Origin: Streptomyces sp. DT2A-34 | GTDB taxonomy: Bacteria > Actinomycetota > Actinomycetes > Streptomycetales > Streptomycetaceae | Length of the DNA stretch: 64,000 nucleotides | Assembly: GCF_030499515.1 (NCBI RefSeq) | Contig: NZ_JASTWJ010000001.1 | Coordinates: 2,708,001 to 2,772,000, forward strand | Direction of reading: 5' to 3' | Shown here: positions 1-9,694 of the stretch, one piece after another | Numbering within the stretch: the stretch's first letter is position 1 | How the letters are laid out: each line of letters begins with the position of its first letter | Notes under the pieces: model-generated | Databases searched by the model: none | What the model was told of the DNA's origin: nothing | The model's input: the letters and a program-made list of their open reading frames with translations, nothing else | Translations under genes and position numbers: made by a program

Positions 1-1
1 G

Positions 2-1309
2 GTGCTCGCGCTCGTCGACGGGCGGGCCGGGGACGACGTACGCCTCGTCTCGCGGGCCGCGGAGGCGCAGGCGATGCTCGCGGAGCTGGCGGCGCTCACC
101 GGGGACGTGGAAGGGGCCGCGGAGCTGTTCGCGCGGGCCTCGGAGGCGTTCGTCGGGGCGGGGCTGCCGTGGTTCGCGGTGGAGTACGAGGCCCGGCTGG
201 CCGGTCTCGCGCACCATCTCGGCGATACGGCGGAAGCCGAGCGGGCGCTGCGGGCGGCCCTGGAGCACGGCGGGCCGCACCTCGAGGCGACCGGGCGGGC
301 CCAGCTGAACCTCCAGCTGGCCGAGGTGCTCGGCGGGCGTGGGATGACGGAGGAGGCCGCCGAACGCGCCCTGGAGGCGGCGCACTGGGCCGACGAGGCG
401 GGCGAGAGCCGCACGCTGGGCGCCTGGGCGCGGCAACAGCTCGGCGGGTTCCTGCTGCGGCAGGGACGGTGGGCCGAGGCCGCCGAGGTGCTGGAGTCGG
501 CGCTGCCCGACCTGACCGCCGAGACGCACGGCGACGGCGCGGTCGTCCAGACGCAGTGGTGGCTCGGCGACTGCCTGAGCGAACTCGGCGAACACCGCGC
601 GGCGGCCGAACGCCGGTTGCAGGCCGCCGAGATCGCCCGGCACTGGCCCGAGCAGCACGACCACGCCACGCTCGCCCACCTCGCCGCCGAATCCCTCGGC
701 CACGCGGGCCTGCACGCCGAGGCGGACGAGGCGTACGCACGCGCGGGCGCGCTGTGGCGCTCCCTCGGCAACGTGCACGGCCTCGTCCGCTCCCTGCGCG
801 CCCGCGCGTGGCTGGCGCTGCGGGTGGGGGACGTGGCGGGCGAAGACGCGGCCGGCGGGGTCGGCACGGCGTCCGAGTTGATGGCGAGCGCGGTCGGCGA
901 GTGCGTGGCGGCGCTGGACGCCGCGGACGACGCGGAGGCGCGGCAGCGGCTCACCGCCGAACTCGGCCACACCCATCGGCAGTTCGGCGACCTGCTCGCC
1001 CGTTCCGCCACGGAGGACGCCGAGGACGAGTCGATCCGGGCCGCGCTGGAGGAGGCCCTGTCCCAGGTGACGCGGGCCGCCGCGGTGTTCGCCTCCCTCG
1101 GCGATGACGCCCTGCACAGCCGCACCGGCGCCGAACTCGCCGCGGGCTGGCTGGAGGCCGACCTGAGCCGCCCGGCCCGGGCCGCCGCACGCGCGCGTGC
1201 GGTGCTGACGGCGTACGCGGGCTCCGACGAGGGCGACGAGGCGGCACAGGAGCGACGGGCCGAGGCCCAGCAGATGCTGCAGGTAGTGGAGGAGCAGGGC
1301 ACGGAGTAG
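2..1309 (+). CDS. TPR-repeat protein (5' end outside window)
   Basis: The frame is open to the left window edge, so the N-terminus is missing and 435 residues are visible. The protein is almost wholly helical, Ala/Leu/Glu/Arg-rich, with repeated TPR-like patterns (for example AELAALTGDVEGAAELFARA, then segments around residues 70-110, 150-190 and 225-260). No enzymatic motif, signal peptide or membrane segment is visible. A role as a protein-protein interaction scaffold follows from the repeat family; the partner is unknown. It ends in TAG at 1307-1309 and converges on the DAK2 gene 54 bp away. Confidence 0.75.
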   Translation: MLALVDGRAGDDVRLVSRAAEAQAMLAELAALTGDVEGAAELFARASEAFVGAGLPWFAVEYEARLAGLAHHLGDTAEAERALRAALEHGGPHLEATGRAQLNLQLAEVLGGRGMTEEAAERALEAAHWADEAGESRTLGAWARQQLGGFLLRQGRWAEAAEVLESALPDLTAETHGDGAVVQTQWWLGDCLSELGEHRAAAERRLQAAEIARHWPEQHDHATLAHLAAESLGHAGLHAEADEAYARAGALWRSLGNVHGLVRSLRARAWLALRVGDVAGEDAAGGVGTASELMASAVGECVAALDAADDAEARQRLTAELGHTHRQFGDLLARSATEDAEDESIRAALEEALSQVTRAAAVFASLGDDALHSRTGAELAAGWLEADLSRPARAAARARAVLTAYAGSDEGDEAAQERRAEAQQMLQVVEEQGTE

Positions 1310-1363
1310 CGGCGCGGGGAGGGGCCGGTTCCGGGCTCTCGCGCGACAGGGCTCCGGGGAGCG

Positions 1364-3316
1364 CTATTCCACGCCGATGAGCAGCAGCGCCCCTTGCCGT
1401 CCGCCCCGGTACACCACCGTGTCGACGGCGAGATACGACTCACGCACGCGTGCTTCGAGGTGCTCGGCGATCGCCTCCGGCGCCTCGTCGCCGAGGACGA
1501 TCGTGACGAGTTCGCCGCCGGCCGCGATCATGCGGTCGAGGACGGTCTCCGCGGTGGCCGTCACGTCCGAGCCGATCACGGCCACGTCGCCGTCGATGAG
1601 GCCGAGGACGTCGCCGGCCTGGCAGATGCCGGCCATGGTCCAGGACTGGCGCTCCGCGACGACGACCTCGCCGTACCGGGTCGCGCCGGCCGCCGAGGTC
1701 ATCGACACGACGTCCTCGTCGAAGCGGCGCTCCGGCTCGTGCACGGCGAGCGCCGCGATGCCCTGGACCGCGGAGCGGGTCGGGATCAGCGCCACGCGGA
1801 TGCCCTCCGCGCGGGCCTGCTCGGCCGCGGCGGCCGCGGTGTGGCGCAGCTCGGGGTCGTTGGGCAGCAGCACGACCTCGCGCGCGTGGGCCCGCCGAAC
1901 GGCGTCGACGAGCTCTCCGCTGGCGGGCGGCTCCCCGGGGCGCGCGAGCACGGCGGTCGCGCCGGCCTCGGTGTACAGCCCGGCCAGTCCCTCGCCCGGC
2001 ACGACGGCCACCACGGCGCGCTGAACCCGCTCCCGCAGCGGCCGCTCGCCGCCGGTGGTGTGGACGTCGCCGAGCCCGAAGTGAGTGATCCGGATCCGGT
2101 ACGGCCGCCCCGCCTCGACGCCCGCCTCCACGGCGGCACCCGCGTCGTCGACGTGCACATGGACGTTCCACAGCCCGTCGCCGCCGACCACGACGAGGGA
2201 GTCCCCGAGGGCGTCGAGCCGGGCCCGCAGTCGCGCGACGGCCACGTCATCGGCCTCCAGGAGGTAGATCACCTCGAAGGCGGGGCCGCCTCCTCCGCCG
2301 TGGTCGGCCGGACCGTCGGCACAGTCGTCGAGGCCGCCCGGGGCTGCGGAGCCACCGCGCGCGTGTGCCGGGACCACCGCTTCCCCCGCCGCTCTTCCCG
2401 GCACAGGGGACACGAGGAGATGGTCGTCGCCCCCCGGAAAGGCACCCGGCGCCAAGTCAGTCCCAGGAAACGCGCCCGCCGCCAAGTCCGTGAGCGGCAC
2501 CCCGACCTCGCCGGGCTCCACGCGCGCGTGCGGGGCGCCACCGTCCGCGCTTTCCTCCCGCGTGCGCGCGGCACCGCCCTCTGCGCTCCCCACGTGTGCG
2601 TGCGTGCCACCGAACCCGCCGTCCCCAAGGAGCCCCCGGTAGACCTCCCGCGGCGCCTCCCCGGTGAACGTCTCCACCAGCGCCGCGAGCACCGCCACCA
2701 GCCCCCGCCCGCCCGCGTCGACGACCCCGGCACGCTCCAGGACGGCCAACTGGCTGGGCGTCGCGGCGAGGGCGGCACGTGCCCCCTCGTAGGCCGCCCG
2801 CGCGACCGTCCCGCAGTCGCCCTCCGCCCCGGTGGCCGCGTCGGCGGCGGCCGAGGCGACCGAGAGGACCGTGCCCTCGACGGGATGGGCCACGGCCTCG
2901 CGCGCGGAGTCGGCGGCGCGCCGCAGGGCCAGCCGCAGGGCCGACCCGTCGGTGTGAGCCGTCTCACCGTCCGCGGCGAGCACCTGCGCCATGCCACGCA
3001 GCAGCTGCGCGAGGATCGTCCCGGAGTTCCCCCGGGCCCCGATCAGCGCCCCGTGCGCCATCGCGCGCACGGTGTCGGCGAGTGAGGGGCTACCGGTCCG
3101 CGCGGACTCCACCTCGTGCCCGGCGAACACCGCCTCGACCGCGGCCACGGCCGACTCCACGGTCAGATACAGGTTCGTCCCGGTGTCACCGTCGGCCACG
3201 GGATAGACGTTGATCGCGTCGATCTCCTCACGCGCGCGACCCAGCGACTCCAACGCGAGACCGCACCAGGTGCGCACCGCGAGAGCATCGAAGAATGTCT
3301 GCGGCACGTGCGCCAC
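1364..3316 (-). CDS. DAK2 / FakA-like fatty acid kinase-family protein
   Basis: About 650 residues. The N-terminal third is a DhaL/DAK2 nucleotide-binding domain with the Mg-ATP Asp cluster NVYPVADGDTGTNL and the motif GARGNSGTILAQLLRG. A low-complexity Ala/Gly/Pro/His-rich linker follows (about residues 230-340), then a FakA-type C-terminal region starting EVIYLLEADD. In Firmicutes FakA phosphorylates fatty acids bound to FakB; that activity is inferred by family only. I chose the GTG at 3316 because AAGGAGG lies 5 nt upstream; the reading frame continues about 59 residues further upstream without family similarity. It is divergent from rpmB, a common actinobacterial arrangement. The linker is longer than in FakA (about 550 aa). 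Confidence 0.85.
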   Translation of the reverse strand: MAHVPQTFFDALAVRTWCGLALESLGRAREEIDAINVYPVADGDTGTNLYLTVESAVAAVEAVFAGHEVESARTGSPSLADTVRAMAHGALIGARGNSGTILAQLLRGMAQVLAADGETAHTDGSALRLALRRAADSAREAVAHPVEGTVLSVASAAADAATGAEGDCGTVARAAYEGARAALAATPSQLAVLERAGVVDAGGRGLVAVLAALVETFTGEAPREVYRGLLGDGGFGGTHAHVGSAEGGAARTREESADGGAPHARVEPGEVGVPLTDLAAGAFPGTDLAPGAFPGGDDHLLVSPVPGRAAGEAVVPAHARGGSAAPGGLDDCADGPADHGGGGGPAFEVIYLLEADDVAVARLRARLDALGDSLVVVGGDGLWNVHVHVDDAGAAVEAGVEAGRPYRIRITHFGLGDVHTTGGERPLRERVQRAVVAVVPGEGLAGLYTEAGATAVLARPGEPPASGELVDAVRRAHAREVVLLPNDPELRHTAAAAAEQARAEGIRVALIPTRSAVQGIAALAVHEPERRFDEDVVSMTSAAGATRYGEVVVAERQSWTMAGICQAGDVLGLIDGDVAVIGSDVTATAETVLDRMIAAGGELVTIVLGDEAPEAIAEHLEARVRESYLAVDTVVYRGGRQGALLLIGVE

Positions 3317-3573
3317 CTGCGCCTCCTTGAGCTGCTGGACGTGGCACGCAGCGTAGACCCAGGGCCGGTGTACGGCGGAAGAGGGCCGGGAGCGGGCCCC
3401 TGAGCAGCCATGGTAGTTTCGTTGCACTGGCGCAGTCGTTGTATGCTGCTCCGGTTGCCCGATCCCATCGGGCCATCCTCCTGGCAGCGCCACTCAGATC
3501 TCTGATCCTACGATCTCGATCCCGGCCCGCCGGGATCCAACCGTAAGTGCATCTGAAGTCTTTGGAGTGACCC

Positions 3574-3759
3574 GTGGCTGCCAACTGCGACGTCTGCGGC
3601 AAGGGGCCGGGCTTCGGCAACAACATCTCGCACTCGCACCGCCGTACGTCCCGTCGCTGGAACCCGAACATCCAGCGCGTCCGTACCGTGGTGGGCGGGA
3701 CGCCGAAGCGCGTGAACGCTTGCACCTCGTGCATCAAGGCCGGCAAGGTCTCGCGCTGA
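3574..3759 (+). CDS. rpmB: 50S ribosomal protein L28
   Basis: A 61-residue basic protein starting with GTG ([20 protein letters not shown]). It matches L28: conserved N-terminal region, [11 protein letters not shown] core and [13 protein letters not shown] tail. Two CxxC pairs (CDVC and CTSC) are retained, so this is the zinc-binding paralogue type; many Streptomyces also carry a Cys-minus L28 used in zinc starvation. It is divergent from the DAK2 gene and followed by a strong terminator, so probably monocistronic. Confidence 0.96.
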   Translation: MAANCDVCGKGPGFGNNISHSHRRTSRRWNPNIQRVRTVVGGTPKRVNACTSCIKAGKVSR

Positions 3760-3800
3760 CGCACAGCTAAGCGCGCGGCCACTGCTGGTTCGCTGCACTG

Positions 3801-3833
3801 AGCCGGTCCACCTCACGGTGGGCCGGCTTTTTG
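3801..3833 (+). terminator. Rho-independent terminator of rpmB
   Basis: A 12-bp stem (3801-3812 with 3817-3828, one G-U pair), TCAC loop, followed by TTTTT. It lies 42 bp after the rpmB stop codon. Confidence 0.85.
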
Positions 3834-3885
3834 CTGCCCTGGCCCCGCACACGGAGATCGAGGCCCGGCAGGCCGCGACCGGACG

Positions 3886-4688
3886 TCAAGCTGCCGGATT
3901 ACCCCGGCGAGTGAGGGCCCAGCCGTGATCCACGGGCCCGATCCCCCCGCCCAGCGCGAACCCGGCCGCGATCGCCCCGGTGACGTACTCCTTGGCCGCC
4001 GCCACCGCCTCCGGCACGGACTGGCCCTTCGCCAGCTGCGCCGCGATCGCGGAGGCGAGGGTGCAGCCCGTGCCGTGCGTGTGCCGGTTGTCGTGGCGCG
4101 GGGCGCGCAGCCAGTGCTCCTCGGTGCCGTCGGTGAGCAGGTCCACGGCGTCGCCCGCGAGATGGCCGCCCTTCACCACGACCCAACGGGGCCCGTAGGC
4201 GAGCACGGCCGCCGCGGCTCGCCGCAGGTCGTCCTCCGACTCCACGTGGACGCCGGTGAGTTGGGCCACCTCGTCGAGGTTCGGCGTCGCGACGGTCGCC
4301 ACCGGCAGCAGCTTGGTGCGCACCGAGTCGAGCGCGGAGGCCGCCAGCAGCGAGTCCCCGTGCTTGGAGACGCCGACCGGGTCGACCACGGCGGGCGCGT
4401 CCGTCCCCCGATCAACTCGGCCACCACCTCGACGAGTCCGGCCGACGCGAGCATCCCCGTCTTGACAGCCTGCACGCCGATGTCGTCGACGACACTGCGG
4501 TACTGCGCCCGCACCGCCTCCACCGGAAGCTCCCAGGCCCCCTGCACGCCCAGGGAGTTCTGTGCGGTGACCGCCGTAAGGACACTCATGCCGTGCACGC
4601 CGAGCGCGAGCATCGTCTTCAGGTCGGCCTGGATGCCCGCGCCCCCACCGGAGTCGGAGCCCGCCACCGTAAGGACGCCCGGGATCAT
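3886..4688 (-). pseudogene. thiD: thiD, HMP/HMP-P kinase, interrupted by a 1-nt frameshift
   Basis: The gene would encode hydroxymethylpyrimidine/phosphomethylpyrimidine kinase, making HMP-PP for thiamine. The 5' part reads [20 protein letters not shown] to VVAELIGG; the 3' part resumes in another frame at [20 protein letters not shown] and runs to the stop. Restoring one G in the G5 run (C5 on the + strand at 4405-4409) gives an uninterrupted 267-aa protein of normal family length. Both halves keep ThiD motifs ([21 protein letters not shown]). The start ATG overlaps the thiL stop by 4 bp (ATGA), so the genes form an operon. The lesion is a homopolymer contraction, so a sequencing error is at least as likely as a true pseudogene. 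Confidence 0.85.
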
Positions 4689-5653
4689 GACTCGATGTCC
4701 CCGCCGAAGTGGTCCCAGCCGCCCTTGCTGGTCCACGGCGCCCCGTCCACCGTCACCTGCGGCAGCGCCGAGGGATTGAGGACCTCGCCGATGACCTTCC
4801 AGCGGGCCGGGAGCTTCACGTCCGGCGGGAAGGTCGCCACGATCGCGTGGTCCTCTCCCCCGGTCAGCACCCATTGCATGGGGTCGACGCCGACGGCCTG
4901 CCCGATGTCGTTCATCTGGGACGGGATGTCGATCGCGCCCGAGCGGATGTCGATGCGGACCTTGCTGGCCTCGGCGATGTGCCCGAGGTCGGCGATCAGC
5001 CCGTCGCTGACGTCGCACATGGCGGTCGCGCCGAGCCCGGCCGCCGCCGGACCCGCGTGGTACGGCGGCTCGGGGCGCCGGTGCGCCTCCACGAAGGCCC
5101 GCGGCGAACGGAAACCGCGGGCGAGCACGGCGTATCCGGCGGCGGACCAGCCCAGCCAGCCGGTCACCGCGACGAGGTCGCCGGGCTGGGCGCCCGCCCG
5201 CGTCACGGGCTCCTGGTTGCGCAGATCGCCGAGCGCGGTGATCGACACCATGATCGTGTCGCCCCGTACGACGTCCCCGCCGACCACCGACGCGCCCGCG
5301 ACCTGGCACTCGTCGCGCAGGCCGTCCATCAGCTCGCTCGGCCAGGTCACCGGGAGTTCGGCCGGCACGACCAGGCCGAGCAGCAGCGCCGTCGGTACGG
5401 CGCCCATGGCGGCGATGTCCGCGAGGTTCTGCGCGGCGGCCTTGCGGCCGACGTCGTAGGCCGTGGACCAGTCGCGGCGGAAGTGCCGCCCCTCCAGCAG
5501 GATGTCGGTGCTGGCGACCACCCTGCGGTCGGGCGCGGCCACCACCGCGGCGTCGTCGCCGGGACCGACCCGGACCGCCGGGGTGGTGGTGAGACGGGAG
5601 GTGAGCTCCCTGATGAGCCCGAACTCGCCGAGCTCACCAACAGTGCCCTTCAT
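4685..5653 (-). CDS. thiL: Thiamine-monophosphate kinase
   Basis: 322 residues, starting at the ATG at 5653 ([20 protein letters not shown]). It phosphorylates TMP to TPP. AIR-synthase/ThiL family features: [11 protein letters not shown]g-binding Asp pair, [37 protein letters not shown] and [16 protein letters not shown], with [12 protein letters not shown] near the C-terminus. The upstream gene start is about 200 bp away and divergent. It overlaps thiD by 4 bp downstream, linking HMP phosphorylation and the last step of TPP formation. No TPP riboswitch was recognised upstream. Confidence 0.95.
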   Translation of the reverse strand: MKGTVGELGEFGLIRELTSRLTTTPAVRVGPGDDAAVVAAPDRRVVASTDILLEGRHFRRDWSTAYDVGRKAAAQNLADIAAMGAVPTALLLGLVVPAELPVTWPSELMDGLRDECQVAGASVVGGDVVRGDTIMVSITALGDLRNQEPVTRAGAQPGDLVAVTGWLGWSAAGYAVLARGFRSPRAFVEAHRRPEPPYHAGPAAAGLGATAMCDVSDGLIADLGHIAEASKVRIDIRSGAIDIPSQMNDIGQAVGVDPMQWVLTGGEDHAIVATFPPDVKLPARWKVIGEVLNPSALPQVTVDGAPWTSKGGWDHFGGDIES

Positions 5654-5859
5654 TGCCCTTACGCCCCTTCTGTCCCTGTCCGCACCCGGTCGCGCGTCAC
5701 TACTGTCCTCGCTACGGTCGAGGTGTACGTCAACTTCTGTCGTGCCGGAACCCCGGCGCGCAAGCCCCGGTTCCCGTGGGTCTCCCCGCGGCGAGCGGCG
5801 ACGCGATACCGTGGCGTTCCTTTTCCCCACATGATCCTCGTGGCCGCCCTGGAGGTTCC

Positions 5860-6093
5860 GTGGTACAGGCGTACATCCTGATCCAGACGGAGGTCGGCAA
5901 GGCGTCGACCGTCGCCGAGACGATCAGCAAGATCCCTGGAGTCATCCAGGCCGAGGACGTGACAGGACCGTACGACGTCATCGTGCGCGCCCAGGCCGAC
6001 ACAGTCGACGACCTGGGTCGCATGGTGGTCGCGAAGGTCCAGCAAGTGGACGGCATCACCCGCACCCTGACCTGCCCGGTCGTACATCTGTAG
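5860..6093 (+). CDS. Stand-alone Lrp/AsnC ligand-binding (RAM) domain protein
   Basis: 77 residues from GTG at 5860, with GGAGG five bases upstream (MVQAYILIQTEVGKASTVAE). The whole protein is one RAM/AsnC effector domain (beta-alpha-beta-beta-alpha-beta) with the typical ISKIPGVIQAEDVTGPYDVI core; there is no helix-turn-helix. Such single-domain proteins bind small molecules, often amino acids, and oligomerise, or modulate full-length Lrp proteins; the ligand is unknown. It is divergent from thiL and 20 bp before the DUF3515 gene. Confidence 0.88.
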   Translation: MVQAYILIQTEVGKASTVAETISKIPGVIQAEDVTGPYDVIVRAQADTVDDLGRMVVAKVQQVDGITRTLTCPVVHL

Positions 6094-6113
6094 CCCCCGT
6101 CTACCCTTGGCCG

Positions 6114-6622
6114 GTGAACTCTTTCCGTCCCCGGCGCATTTCCGTCCTCGGGCTGCCCGCGCTCGTCCTGCTGATCACCGCGGCGGGCTGCTCATCAGCA
6201 GACGGCAGCGCGTCGGCGGCGGTTCCCAGCGCCGACGCGAAGACCACGAAGTTGTGCCAGAACCTGGACAAGGTACTGCCGGCCAAGGTGGACGGTGAGA
6301 GCCGTACGGACCCCTCGCCCGCGTCCGCGCTGACCGCCGGGTGGGGGACTCGGCGATCATACTGCGGTGCGGTGTCGCGAGGCCGCCCAAGATGCTCGAT
6401 CCCAAGGTGGCGGAAGGCCGGGATCCGGACGCGGTGGCCGGCGGCGTGAACGGCGTCAGGTGGCTGATGGAGAAGCAGGACGACGGGGGCTACCGGTTCA
6501 CGTCCGCGTTGCGCCGCGCCTATGTCGAGGTCACCGTGGAAAAGGGCCGGGACAGTTCGAGTGTGCTGATCGACCTGGCGGCGGCCGTCAAGAAGGCGAT
6601 CCCCACGGGGATCGCCAACTGA
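6114..6622 (+). pseudogene. DUF3515-type lipoprotein gene with a 1-nt frameshift
   Basis: The 5' part starts at GTG 6114 with a basic n-region, a hydrophobic stretch (LGLPALVLLITAAGC) and a likely lipidation Cys, then KLCQNLDKVLPAKVDGESRT. Similarity continues in the next frame from GDSAIILRCGVARP to the stop at 6622. Adding one G to the G5 run at 6343-6347 joins the parts into about 169 residues, the normal length for this actinobacterial family. Function is unknown; the protein would be exported and membrane-anchored. The lesion is the same kind as in thiD, which suggests homopolymer error. It converges on ddl. Confidence 0.8.
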
Positions 6623-6634
6623 ACACGACGACCG

Positions 6635-7792
6635 TCACCTGAGCCCGGTGGACCGCCGCAACGCCGCCTGGAGCAGCTTGTCCACGAGGTCCGGGTAGCT
6701 GATCCCGCTCGCCTGCCACATCTGCGGATACATCGAGATCGGCGTGAAACCGGGCATCGTGTTGATCTCGTTGATCACGAACTCCCCGTCCTCGGTGAGG
6801 AAGAAGTCCGCGCGTACCAGGCCCTCGCACGAGGCCGCCTCGAAGGCGTCCACCGCCAGGCGCTGGACCTCCGCCGTCTCCTCCGCCGTCAGGGGCGCCG
6901 GCACGATCCCCGGCGTCGAGTCGATGTACTTGGCCTCGAAGTCGTAGTACGCGTGCGCGTCCGGCGGCGGGATCTCGGCCGGTACGGAGGCGCGCGGGCC
7001 GTCCTCGAACTCCAGCACCCCGCACTCGATCTCACGGCCGCGCAGCGCCGCCTCGACGAGGATCTTCGGGTCGTGCCGCCGGGCCTCGGCGATCGCCTCG
7101 TCCAGGCCGGACAGGTCGTCGACCTTGGTGATACCGATCGACGAACCCGCGCGCGCGGGCTTCACGAAGAGCGGCCAGCCGTGGTCGCCGGCGAGGTCGA
7201 TGATCTTCTTGCGGGCGGCGGACTCGTCCTGCTCCCACTCGCGCGGCCGGATCACCACGTACGGGCCCACCTTGAGCCCGAACGAGGTGAACACCCGCTT
7301 CATGTACTCCTTGTCCTGACCGACGGCCGAGGCGAGCACGCCGGAACCCACGTACGGCACCCCGGAAAGCTCCAGCAGGCCCTGCAGGGTGCCGTCCTCG
7401 CCGTAGGGGCCGTGGAGCACCGGGAAGACGACGTCGATCTCGCCCAGCGCCTTGGGCACCGACCCGGGCTCGCTGTAGACGACTTCGCGGTTCGCGGGGT
7501 CGACGGGGAGCACCACGCCGCCCTCGCCGGAGTCGGTGAGATCCTCGACCTCGGGCGTACGGCGATCGGTGATCGCCATCCGTTCCGGTTCGTCCGCGGT
7601 GAGCACCCAGCGGCCTTCCCGCGTGATACCGATCGGCAGGACGTCGTACTTCGTCCGGTCGATCGCACGCAGTACGGCGCCGGCGGTGACCATGGAGATC
7701 CCGTGCTCGGAGCTGCGACCGCCGAACACGACGGCCACGCGCGGCTTGCGAGGCGGCTGGTCAGGGCTCTGGGGGAGGTTCTCGGTGCTCAT
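6635..7792 (-). CDS. ddl: D-alanine--D-alanine ligase
   Basis: 385 residues. An ATP-grasp enzyme joining two D-Ala for peptidoglycan precursors in the cytoplasm. Motifs: RVAVVFGGRSSEHGIS at the N-terminus, LHGPYGEDGTLQGLLELSG, FVKPARAGSSIGI (ATP binding) and the metal site ADFFLTEDGEFVINEINTMPGFT. The omega-loop has the EAKY signature, whose Tyr favours D-Ala-D-Ala over the D-Ala-D-Lac of VanA-type ligases. It precedes gpsA only in position: gpsA-plsC lie upstream on the same strand with a gap of 94 bp. Confidence 0.95.
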   Translation of the reverse strand: MSTENLPQSPDQPPRKPRVAVVFGGRSSEHGISMVTAGAVLRAIDRTKYDVLPIGITREGRWVLTADEPERMAITDRRTPEVEDLTDSGEGGVVLPVDPANREVVYSEPGSVPKALGEIDVVFPVLHGPYGEDGTLQGLLELSGVPYVGSGVLASAVGQDKEYMKRVFTSFGLKVGPYVVIRPREWEQDESAARKKIIDLAGDHGWPLFVKPARAGSSIGITKVDDLSGLDEAIAEARRHDPKILVEAALRGREIECGVLEFEDGPRASVPAEIPPPDAHAYYDFEAKYIDSTPGIVPAPLTAEETAEVQRLAVDAFEAASCEGLVRADFFLTEDGEFVINEINTMPGFTPISMYPQMWQASGISYPDLVDKLLQAALRRSTGLR

Positions 7793-7886
7793 ATCGCGAT
7801 GAGCGTACCCGGCCGTAGGGGCCGAGTCAGCGTCCGGGCCGCGAGTGAGTCGGAGGGCGTGCCGGTGTCAAGGGAGCGGCGTTCGC

Positions 7887-8897
7887 TCAGCGTCGCTCGG
7901 GCTTCGCGCTGCGCGACATCAGCTCCTTGAGCGCGACCACCGGAGGCTTGCCCTCGTGCACGATGCCGACGACCGTCTCCGTGATCGGCATGTCTACGCC
8001 GTGCCGACGGGCCAGATCCAGCACGGACTCACAGGACTTGACGCCCTCGGCGGTCTGCTTGGTGACCGCGATGGTCTCCTGCAGGGTCATGCCCTTGCCG
8101 AGGTTGGTGCCGAAGGTGTGGTTGCGGGACAGCGGCGAGGAGCAGGTCGCCACCAGGTCGCCCAGGCCCGCGAGGCCGGAGAACGTCAGCGGGTCGGCGC
8201 CCAGCGCGACCCCCAGCCGCGCGGTCTCGGCGAGGCCCCGCGTGATGAGCGAGCCCTTGGCGTTGTCACCGAGCCCCATGCCGTCCGCGATGCCGACGGC
8301 GAGCCCGATGACGTTCTTCACGGCACCGCCCAGCTCACAGCCCACCACGTCGGTCTCGGTGTACGGCCTGAAGTACGGCGTGTGGCAGGCGGCCTGGAGG
8401 CGCTGGGCGACGGCCTCGTCGGTGCAGGCGACCACCGCCGCGGCCGGCATCCGCGCGGCGATCTCGCGCGCGAGGTTGGGTCCGGTGACCACGGCGATGC
8501 GGTCATGGCCGACCTTGGCCACGTCCTCGATGACCTCGCTCATCCGCATGGTGGTGCCGAGTTCGACGCCCTTCATCAGGGACACGAGCACGGTGCCCGG
8601 CGCCAGCATCGGGGTCCACTCGGCGAGGTTGGCGCGCAGCGTCTGGGAGGGGACGGACAGCACCGTGAAGTCGGCGTCGGCCATGGCCTCGGCGGGGTCC
8701 GTGGTCGCCCGCATGCCTTGCGGGAGCTCGACGCCGGGGAAGTAGTCGGGGTTCGTGCGGCTCGAGTTGATGGCCTCGGCGACCTCGGCGCGACGGGCCC
8801 ACAGGGTGACCTCGCACCCCGCGTCGGCGAGGACGATGCCGAAGGCGGTACCCCACGAACCGGCACTCAGAACCGCCGCCTTGACAGGCTTGCTCAC
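7887..8897 (-). CDS. gpsA: NAD(P)+-dependent glycerol-3-phosphate dehydrogenase
   Basis: 336 residues from GTG 8897. It reduces dihydroxyacetone phosphate to sn-glycerol-3-phosphate for phospholipid synthesis. Dinucleotide-binding N-terminus (AAVLSAGSWGTAFG; the first Gly of the usual GxGxxG is Ser here), GPNLAREIA, GGAVKNVIGLAVGIADGMG with the catalytic Lys, and GLAGLGDLVATCSSPLSRNH. The start overlaps the plsC stop by 4 bp (GTGA), so plsC-gpsA is an operon making glycerophosphate and acylating it. Confidence 0.95.
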   Translation of the reverse strand: MSKPVKAAVLSAGSWGTAFGIVLADAGCEVTLWARRAEVAEAINSSRTNPDYFPGVELPQGMRATTDPAEAMADADFTVLSVPSQTLRANLAEWTPMLAPGTVLVSLMKGVELGTTMRMSEVIEDVAKVGHDRIAVVTGPNLAREIAARMPAAAVVACTDEAVAQRLQAACHTPYFRPYTETDVVGCELGGAVKNVIGLAVGIADGMGLGDNAKGSLITRGLAETARLGVALGADPLTFSGLAGLGDLVATCSSPLSRNHTFGTNLGKGMTLQETIAVTKQTAEGVKSCESVLDLARRHGVDMPITETVVGIVHEGKPPVVALKELMSRSAKPERR

Positions 8898-9694
8898 GTG
8901 CCCTGCCCCTCTTCCTGCCCGGCCTTTTCCTGTTCGGCCTTCGGCTGCGTCCGCCGGTTCTGCGCGGCGGTCCTGCGCCGCTGCTCGATGCGCTCCTGGC
9001 GCGGATCGTACGGCGTCTCGGGCGCCTTCTCGCCGCGGATCTCCTCCAGCTGGCGGGTGATGGCGGCCATGATGACCTCGGTCGCCTCCTTCAGCAACTC
9101 CGGGGTCATCTCCTTGTCGTAGAAGCGGGCGAGATCCACGGGCGGGCCCGCGAGGACCCGGTGGGTCTTGCGCGGAAGGACGTTGAGCTTCTTGGCGTAG
9201 GGCGGCAGCAGTTCGTTGGCCCCCCACTGCGCGACCGGGATCACCGGGCACTTGGTCTGCAGGGCGACGCGTGCGGCACCGGTCTTGCCGGTCATGGGCC
9301 ACTGGTCGGGGTCGCGGGTGATGGTGCCCTCGGGGTAGAACGCGACACACTCGCCGCGCTCCACGGCGTCGATCGCGGCACGGAAAGCGCTCAGCGCGTC
9401 CGTGGTCTCCCGGTAGACGGGAATCTGCCCGGTGCCGCGCATCGCGGCGGCGACGAACCCCTTCTTGAAAAGCCCGCTCTTCGCCAGGAATCGCGGAACC
9501 CGGCCGGTGTTGTACTGAAAGTGCCCGTACGTGAAGGGATCGATGTGCGAATTGTGGTTCACCGCGGTGATAAATCCACCCTCGGCCGGAATGTGCTCCA
9601 TTCCGCGCCAGTCCCGCTTGATCAGAACCACCAGCGGCGGTTTGCAGAGCACCGCGGCGAAGCGGTACCAGAAGCCGATTCTGCGGCGGGGCAC
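8894..9694 (-). CDS. plsC: 1-acyl-sn-glycerol-3-phosphate acyltransferase (PlsC family)
   Basis: 266 residues from GTG 9694. It should transfer an acyl group to lysophosphatidate at the membrane. Acyltransferase blocks are visible: NHNSHIDPF (the HX4D motif), YRETTDALSAF, FYPEGTITRDP and VIPVAQWG. The N-terminal YRFAAVLCKPPLVVLI is the likely membrane-contact segment. The C-terminal 40 residues are Glu/Gln/Arg-rich and probably disordered. First gene of the plsC-gpsA operon. Confidence 0.92.
   Translation of the reverse strand: MPRRRIGFWYRFAAVLCKPPLVVLIKRDWRGMEHIPAEGGFITAVNHNSHIDPFTYGHFQYNTGRVPRFLAKSGLFKKGFVAAAMRGTGQIPVYRETTDALSAFRAAIDAVERGECVAFYPEGTITRDPDQWPMTGKTGAARVALQTKCPVIPVAQWGANELLPPYAKKLNVLPRKTHRVLAGPPVDLARFYDKEMTPELLKEATEVIMAAITRQLEEIRGEKAPETPYDPRQERIEQRRRTAAQNRRTQPKAEQEKAGQEEGQGT

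Noticed and set aside
3317..3493. N-terminal extension of the DAK2 protein
   Set aside because: The AAGGAGG ribosome-binding site lies just before GTG 3316, and the extension has no family similarity and runs into the rpmB promoter region.
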